Assembly: GCF_000428785.1 (NCBI RefSeq)
Contig: NZ_AUAP01000001.1
Coordinates: forward strand, 1-64,000
From: Conchiformibius kuhniae DSM 17694
Lineage (GTDB): Bacteria > Pseudomonadota > Gammaproteobacteria > Burkholderiales > Neisseriaceae
Reading direction: 5' to 3'
DNA length: 64,000 bases
Positions 59,867-64,000 of this stretch are shown here, piece by piece. Every line of letters starts with the position of its first letter. Position 1 is the stretch's first letter. The translations under genes and the position numbers were made by a program. The notes under the pieces were generated by a model. It was given only the letters and a program-made list of their open reading frames with translations, was not told where the DNA came from and ran no database searches.

Positions 59867-61228
59867 ATGTTGAAAAAAGTCCTTATCGCCAATCGCGGCG
59901 AAATCGCCCTGCGCGTGTTACGCGCCTGCCGCGAAATGGGCATCGCCACCGTTGCCGTGCATTCCGAAGCCGACAAAGACAGCCTGCACGTCAAGCTGGC
60001 GGACGAATCCGTCTGCATCGGCCCTGCGCCCTCGCCGCAAAGTTATCTCTACATTCCCGCGCTGATTGCCGCCGCCGAAGTTACCCATGCGGACGGCATT
60101 CACCCCGGCTACGGCTTTTTGGCGGAAAACGCCAGCTTTGCCGAGCAGGTGGAGCATTCGGGCTTTGTGTTTATCGGGCCGCGCGCCGACACGATTCGTT
60201 TGATGGGCGACAAAGTGTCCGCCAAAAAAGCCATGCTTGAAGCGGGCGTGCCGTGTGTGCCCGGTTCGGACGGCGCATTGCCCGACAACCCCGATGAAAT
60301 TTTGAAAATCGCTGACAAAGTCGGTTTCCCCGTGATTATCAAGGCTTCGGGCGGCGGCGGCGGACGCGGTATGCGTGTGGTTGAAAGAAAAGAAGATTTG
60401 CTCAAAGCGGTGGAAATGACCAAAGCCGAAGCTGAAGCCGCGTTCGGCAATCCGATGGTGTATATGGAACGCTTTTTGCAACGCCCGCGCCACATTGAAA
60501 TTCAGGTGTTGGCAGACGAACACGGCAACGCCATTTATTTGGGCGAGCGCGATTGTTCCATGCAGCGCCGCCATCAAAAAATCATCGAGGAAGCCCCCGC
60601 GCCGTTCATCACCGAAGAAGAACGCCGCCGCATCGGCGAATCCTGCGCGGCTGCCTGCCGCCGCATCCGTTATCGCGGCGCGGGGACGTTTGAATTTTTG
60701 TATGAAGACGGCGAATTTTTCTTTATTGAAATGAACACCCGCGTGCAGGTGGAACACCCGATTACCGAGCTGGTAACGGGCGTGGACATCGTGCGCGAGC
60801 AGCTCCGTATTGCGGCGGGCATGCCGTTGGCGTACGCGCAGGACGATATCCGTTTGCAGGGTCATGCGTTTGAATGCCGCATCAATGCCGAAGACCCCTA
60901 CAATTTTATCCCCAGTCCGGGCATGATTGAATCCTGCCATTTGCCGGGTGGTTTCGGCGTGCGCGTGGACAGCCACATTTACCAGGGCTACCGCATTCCG
61001 CCGAATTACGACAGCTTAATCGGCAAAATCTGCGTGCACGGCGAAGACCGCGCCCAAGCAGTTGCCAAAATGCGCGTGGCTTTGGACGAATTGGCGGTTA
61101 CCGGCATCAAAACCAATGCCGCGCTGCACCGCGATTTGTTCCGCGACAAGGGTTTTGTGGACGGCGGCGTGAGCATTCATTATTTGGAGCATTGGCTGGC
61201 AGAGCGCAAAGCCCAGTTGTCCAAATAA
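59867..61228 (+). CDS. accC: Biotin carboxylase
   Basis: This 453-residue ATP-grasp enzyme carboxylates biotin on AccB. It has an N-terminal LIANRGEIALRV, the glycine-rich GGGGGRGMR lid, QVLADEHGNA, and EMNTRVQVEHP with catalytic Glu/Arg. The start MLKKVLIAN at 59867 matches the family; the overlap with the upstream gene disappears with this start. A strong terminator follows. Confidence 0.96.
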   Translation: MLKKVLIANRGEIALRVLRACREMGIATVAVHSEADKDSLHVKLADESVCIGPAPSPQSYLYIPALIAAAEVTHADGIHPGYGFLAENASFAEQVEHSGFVFIGPRADTIRLMGDKVSAKKAMLEAGVPCVPGSDGALPDNPDEILKIADKVGFPVIIKASGGGGGRGMRVVERKEDLLKAVEMTKAEAEAAFGNPMVYMERFLQRPRHIEIQVLADEHGNAIYLGERDCSMQRRHQKIIEEAPAPFITEEERRRIGESCAAACRRIRYRGAGTFEFLYEDGEFFFIEMNTRVQVEHPITELVTGVDIVREQLRIAAGMPLAYAQDDIRLQGHAFECRINAEDPYNFIPSPGMIESCHLPGGFGVRVDSHIYQGYRIPPNYDSLIGKICVHGEDRAQAVAKMRVALDELAVTGIKTNAALHRDLFRDKGFVDGGVSIHYLEHWLAERKAQLSK

Positions 61229-61232
61229 AGCC

Positions 61233-61269
61233 AACGGCTTGAAGCAGCACCCGCTTCAAGCCGTTTTTT
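61233..61269 (+). terminator. Terminator of the acc operon
   Basis: AACGGCTTGAAGC/GCTTCAAGCCGTT form a 13-bp perfect stem with a 7-nt loop, then TTTTT. It serves accC and may also act against yicC transcripts. Confidence 0.9.
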
Positions 61270-61283
61270 GCGCCGCCGCGCCC

Positions 61284-62156
61284 CTATTCGATGTTTTGCA
61301 CCTGCTCGCGCATCTGCTCAATCAGCACCTTCAACTCCACCGACACCTGCGTGCACTCGCTGGCAATCGCCTTGCTGCCCAAAGTGTTGGCTTCGCGGTT
61401 GAGTTCCTGCATCAGAAAATCCAAACGCTTGCCCGCACTGCCCTTGTGTTCGGTGATGATGCGGCGCACTTCGGCAATGTGGGTACGCAAACGGCTGAAT
61501 TCTTCATCAACGTCCGATTTTTGCATAAACAGGGCAAATTCCTGCTTCAAACGGTCGTCGTCCACTCCCGCCGCCGCTTCCGCCAAACGCGCCCGCACGC
61601 GGTTCATGTGGTTTTTGAGCAGGCCCGGAAACAGCGATTCCAGCGCGGTAATCAAATCGTCCATCAGTGCCAAACGCTCGAGCAGGTGCTGTTGCAATTT
61701 CAAGCCTTCGCGTTGGCGGGTGGCGACAAAATCCGCCAATGCCTGCTCCAGCAGGTCATGCACGCCCGCAATCAGGGCTTGGGCATCTTTTTCGGCACTG
61801 ACCAGCACGCCCGGAAATTTCAATATTTCGGCAACGGTCAGTTTGCCCAAGCCGTCGTGTTTTTTGCGCCATTTGCGGTTCAGCTCTGCCAATTCGCCCA
61901 CCAAATCGTGGTTGATGTGCAGTTGCGCGGCGTGTTCGGCAAGTGCGGACAATTGAATGCGGCATTCGATTTTGCCGCGCACAACGTGTTTGCCGATGGT
62001 TTCGCGCATGGCACTTTCCAAGTGGCGCAGGTCTTCGGGCATTTTGAACTGCACGTCCAAAAAGCGGTGATTGACGGCGCGGATTTCCAAGTCGATGCGT
62101 TTGCCCGCGTATTCGCCCGATGCGTGGGCAAAGCCGGTCATGCTTTTTACGGTCAT
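61284..62156 (-). CDS. yicC: YicC-family endoribonuclease-like protein
   Basis: This 290-residue protein begins with the family signature MTVKSMTGFAHASG. The middle is coiled coil, and the C-terminal YicC/DUF1732 domain ends MQELNREANTLGSKA-like, then VLIEQMREQVQNIE. E. coli YicC is an RNase affecting small RNA RyhB. The ATG at 62156 is chosen over longer open sequence. It lies tail-to-tail with accC. Confidence 0.9.
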   Translation of the reverse strand: MTVKSMTGFAHASGEYAGKRIDLEIRAVNHRFLDVQFKMPEDLRHLESAMRETIGKHVVRGKIECRIQLSALAEHAAQLHINHDLVGELAELNRKWRKKHDGLGKLTVAEILKFPGVLVSAEKDAQALIAGVHDLLEQALADFVATRQREGLKLQQHLLERLALMDDLITALESLFPGLLKNHMNRVRARLAEAAAGVDDDRLKQEFALFMQKSDVDEEFSRLRTHIAEVRRIITEHKGSAGKRLDFLMQELNREANTLGSKAIASECTQVSVELKVLIEQMREQVQNIE

Positions 62157-62266
62157 GGTGTTTCTCTGGGTGGTTGGAAAACAGGCGCAATGGTAACAGA
62201 CTTGTGCGCGGACGTGTTGCGGCAAACGAAAACGGAACGGGGTGCTTGTCCGTTCCGTTGCCGTGT

Positions 62267-64000
62267 TTACGCGGGCTGTGCTTCAAAACCCGAATGCCTC
62301 AACAATGCGTCAATTTGCGGTGCCCGTCCGCGAAACGCCTTAAAACTCTCCATCGCGCTGCGGCTGCCGCCCACCGCCAAAATCTCGTTCCAGAATTTCG
62401 CGCCGGTGAGCTTGGTTTCACCGCTCTCCTCAAACGCCGCGTAAGCGTCCGCGCTCAACACTTCCGCCCACGCGTAGCTGTAATAGCCCGCCGAATAGCC
62501 GCCGGCAAAAATATGGCTGAAACTGTTGGCAAAACGGTTGTATTCGGGCGGCTGCACCACCGCCACTTCGCGGCGCACTTCGTCCAACACCCGCGCCCAG
62601 TTTTTCAGGCAGCCCGCATCGGTTTCGCTGTAAATTTTCATATCAAACAGGGCAAACTCCATCTGCCGCACCAAAAACAGCCCGCGTTGGAAATTTTTCG
62701 CCGCCAACATTTTTTCAAACAAGGCTTCAGGCAGCGTTGCGCTGTCGTCCTCGTGCGCCGACATGCCGCGCAACACCCCGTATTCCCACACGAAATTTTC
62801 CATAAACTGACTGGGCAGCTCCACCGCGTCCCATTCCACGCCGTTGATGCCGCTCACGCCCAACTCGTCCACCCGCGTGAGCAAATGGTGCAAACCGTGT
62901 CCGGTTTCGTGGAACAGCGTCAAAATCTCATCGTGCGACAGGCGCGATTCCTTGCCGTTTACCGGCGGCGTGAAATTGCACACCAAATAGGCAACGGGCG
63001 TTTGGATTTGCCCCGCGCGGTGTCCGTCCGCGAAACGGCGGCGGCCGCGATAATCGTTCATCCACGCGCCGCCACGCTTGCCCTCGCGGGCGAACAGGTC
63101 AAAATACACGCCGCCGATGATGGAACCGCCCTTTTCCAACTCAAAATAACGCACGTCTTCATGCCAAACGGGTACGCGCTTTTCAATAAAGTTCACCCCG
63201 AACAAACGGTGCACCTGCGCGAACAATCCCGCCAATACCTTGCTGACGGGAAAGTATTTTTTCACTTCCTGCTCGCTGAAGGCGTATTTGGTCTCGCGCA
63301 ATTTTTCACTGGCATACGCCAAATCCCACGCCTGCAAATCGGCAATGCCCAATTTTTCGGCGGCAAAGGCGCAGACTTCCGCCAAATCGCGCTCGGCAAA
63401 CGGCTTGGCGCGGCGTGCCAAATCGTTCAGAAAATCCAAAACTTGTTGCGGGCTTTCCGCCATTTTCGTAACCAGCGACAATTCGGCGTAGTTTTGATAG
63501 CCCAAAAGTTGCGCCTCTTCCAGCGCGATTTCCAGGCAACGGTTGATGTTGGCGGTGTTGTCCCATTCGGGCTTGCCCAATTCGCTGGCGCGGGTGGTGT
63601 AGGCGTAATACAGTTTTTCGCGCAATTCGCGGCGGTCGGCGTGCTGCATCACCGCCAAATAGTGCGGCATTTGCAAGCCGATTTTCCAGCCGTTTTTGCC
63701 TTCGGCTTCGGCGGCGGCGCGGAACATGGCGCGGGCATCTTCAGGCAGCCCTGCCAATTCGTCTTCGTTTTCAATGTAATGCGCGAAAGCATCGGTAGCG
63801 TCCAACACGTTTTGCGCGAATTGTGCGCCCAGTTGTGCGCCCTCGCTTTGCAGTTCGGCGAAACGCGCCTGCTGTTCGGGCGGCAATTCCGCGCCGCTCA
63901 ACACGAAGCCGCGCAAGTCGTGCGCCAATTTGGTTTGGCGTGCCGCGTCCAAACGTTCAAATTGCGGCGAAGCCTTGATTTCTTTAAAACGCCGGTAAAG
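62267..64000 (-). CDS. prlC: Oligopeptidase A (M3 metallopeptidase), N-terminus outside window
   Basis: The frame is open to the window edge: codons before the apparent start at 63952 read LYRRFKEIKASPQFERLD, which continue the family sequence. About 100 N-terminal residues are therefore missing. The zinc motif HETGH is in LTLFHETGHGLHHLL, with the downstream Glu in the YAFEESGE/EVLSADAYA region typical of M3. It degrades small peptides, including cleaved signal peptides, in the cytoplasm. Confidence 0.93.
   Translation of the reverse strand, partial: LYRRFKEIKASPQFERLDAARQTKLAHDLRGFVLSGAELPPEQQARFAELQSEGAQLGAQFAQNVLDATDAFAHYIENEDELAGLPEDARAMFRAAAEAEGKNGWKIGLQMPHYLAVMQHADRRELREKLYYAYTTRASELGKPEWDNTANINRCLEIALEEAQLLGYQNYAELSLVTKMAESPQQVLDFLNDLARRAKPFAERDLAEVCAFAAEKLGIADLQAWDLAYASEKLRETKYAFSEQEVKKYFPVSKVLAGLFAQVHRLFGVNFIEKRVPVWHEDVRYFELEKGGSIIGGVYFDLFAREGKRGGAWMNDYRGRRRFADGHRAGQIQTPVAYLVCNFTPPVNGKESRLSHDEILTLFHETGHGLHHLLTRVDELGVSGINGVEWDAVELPSQFMENFVWEYGVLRGMSAHEDDSATLPEALFEKMLAAKNFQRGLFLVRQMEFALFDMKIYSETDAGCLKNWARVLDEVRREVAVVQPPEYNRFANSFSHIFAGGYSAGYYSYAWAEVLSADAYAAFEESGETKLTGAKFWNEILAVGGSRSAMESFKAFRGRAPQIDALLRHSGFEAQPA

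Overview
The window looks like a Neisseriaceae chromosome carrying most of a siphovirus-type prophage. The clearest lineage marker is the DNA uptake sequence: AGGCTGCCTGAA and its reverse complement recur throughout (for example 2167-2178, 4212-4223, 17644-17655, 21217-21228, 23280-23291, 26565-26576, 31993-32004, 59160-59171). This is the 'simDUS' dialect of the Simonsiella/Alysiella/Conchiformibius branch, not the Neisseria sensu stricto form. dRS3-type repeats (ATTCCC-N8-GGGAAT) in intergenic spacers also fit the family. No species is claimed.

Positions 1 to about 33.2 kb hold the prophage, whose left end lies outside the window. Read on the minus strand from right to left, it has an integrase next to dusB, a PIN-protein operon, small plus-strand genes including a PrtN-like one, and a CI-like repressor facing a Cro-like gene across a perfect 38-bp palindrome. 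A tR1-like terminator, a CII-like regulator, a large primase-helicase and an iteron-rich candidate origin follow, then a late regulator, HNH endonuclease, terminase, HK97-type portal/protease/capsid, and a lambda-type tail module (U, V, G/GT by -1 frameshift, H, M, L, K, I, J). Cargo is inserted at several joints of the morphogenesis operon: a VapBC-like pair, a secreted protein, a KilA-N antirepressor under a C4-like antisense RNA, a HEPN-like gene, and an Ibs/Sib-like type I toxin-antitoxin unit next to a ribbon-helix-helix gene.

Positions 33.2 to 64 kb are mainly chromosomal core: dusB (its 5' end apparently rebuilt by the prophage), rsmB, clpX, accD, secF-secD-yajC, guaA, lptM-lysA, accB and accC (separated by two small genes), a yicC family gene and prlC. 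Between yajC and guaA lies a type I secretion locus (TolC-like channel, LssB-type ABC exporter, HlyD-like adaptor). Its adaptor gene is split from the exporter by a four-gene operon encoding an FtsK/SpoIIIE-like ATPase with tandem ATPase-like folds, a leucine-rich-repeat protein, a GYxxGxxDG-motif coiled-coil protein and a roughly 95-residue helical protein. I regard this operon as the best candidate for an undescribed system in the core part.

Two RNA observations stand out. The phage gp10-like gene (13366) and chromosomal secD (42024) share a homologous leader of about 135 nt that reaches the start codon and carries covarying hairpins. The KilA-N start site has 13 nt of perfect complementarity to its own upstream structured leader. 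Mobile repeats (a MITE with TGTGTCATC/GATGACACA ends) are scattered in the core region, and one supplies the last codons of lysA.
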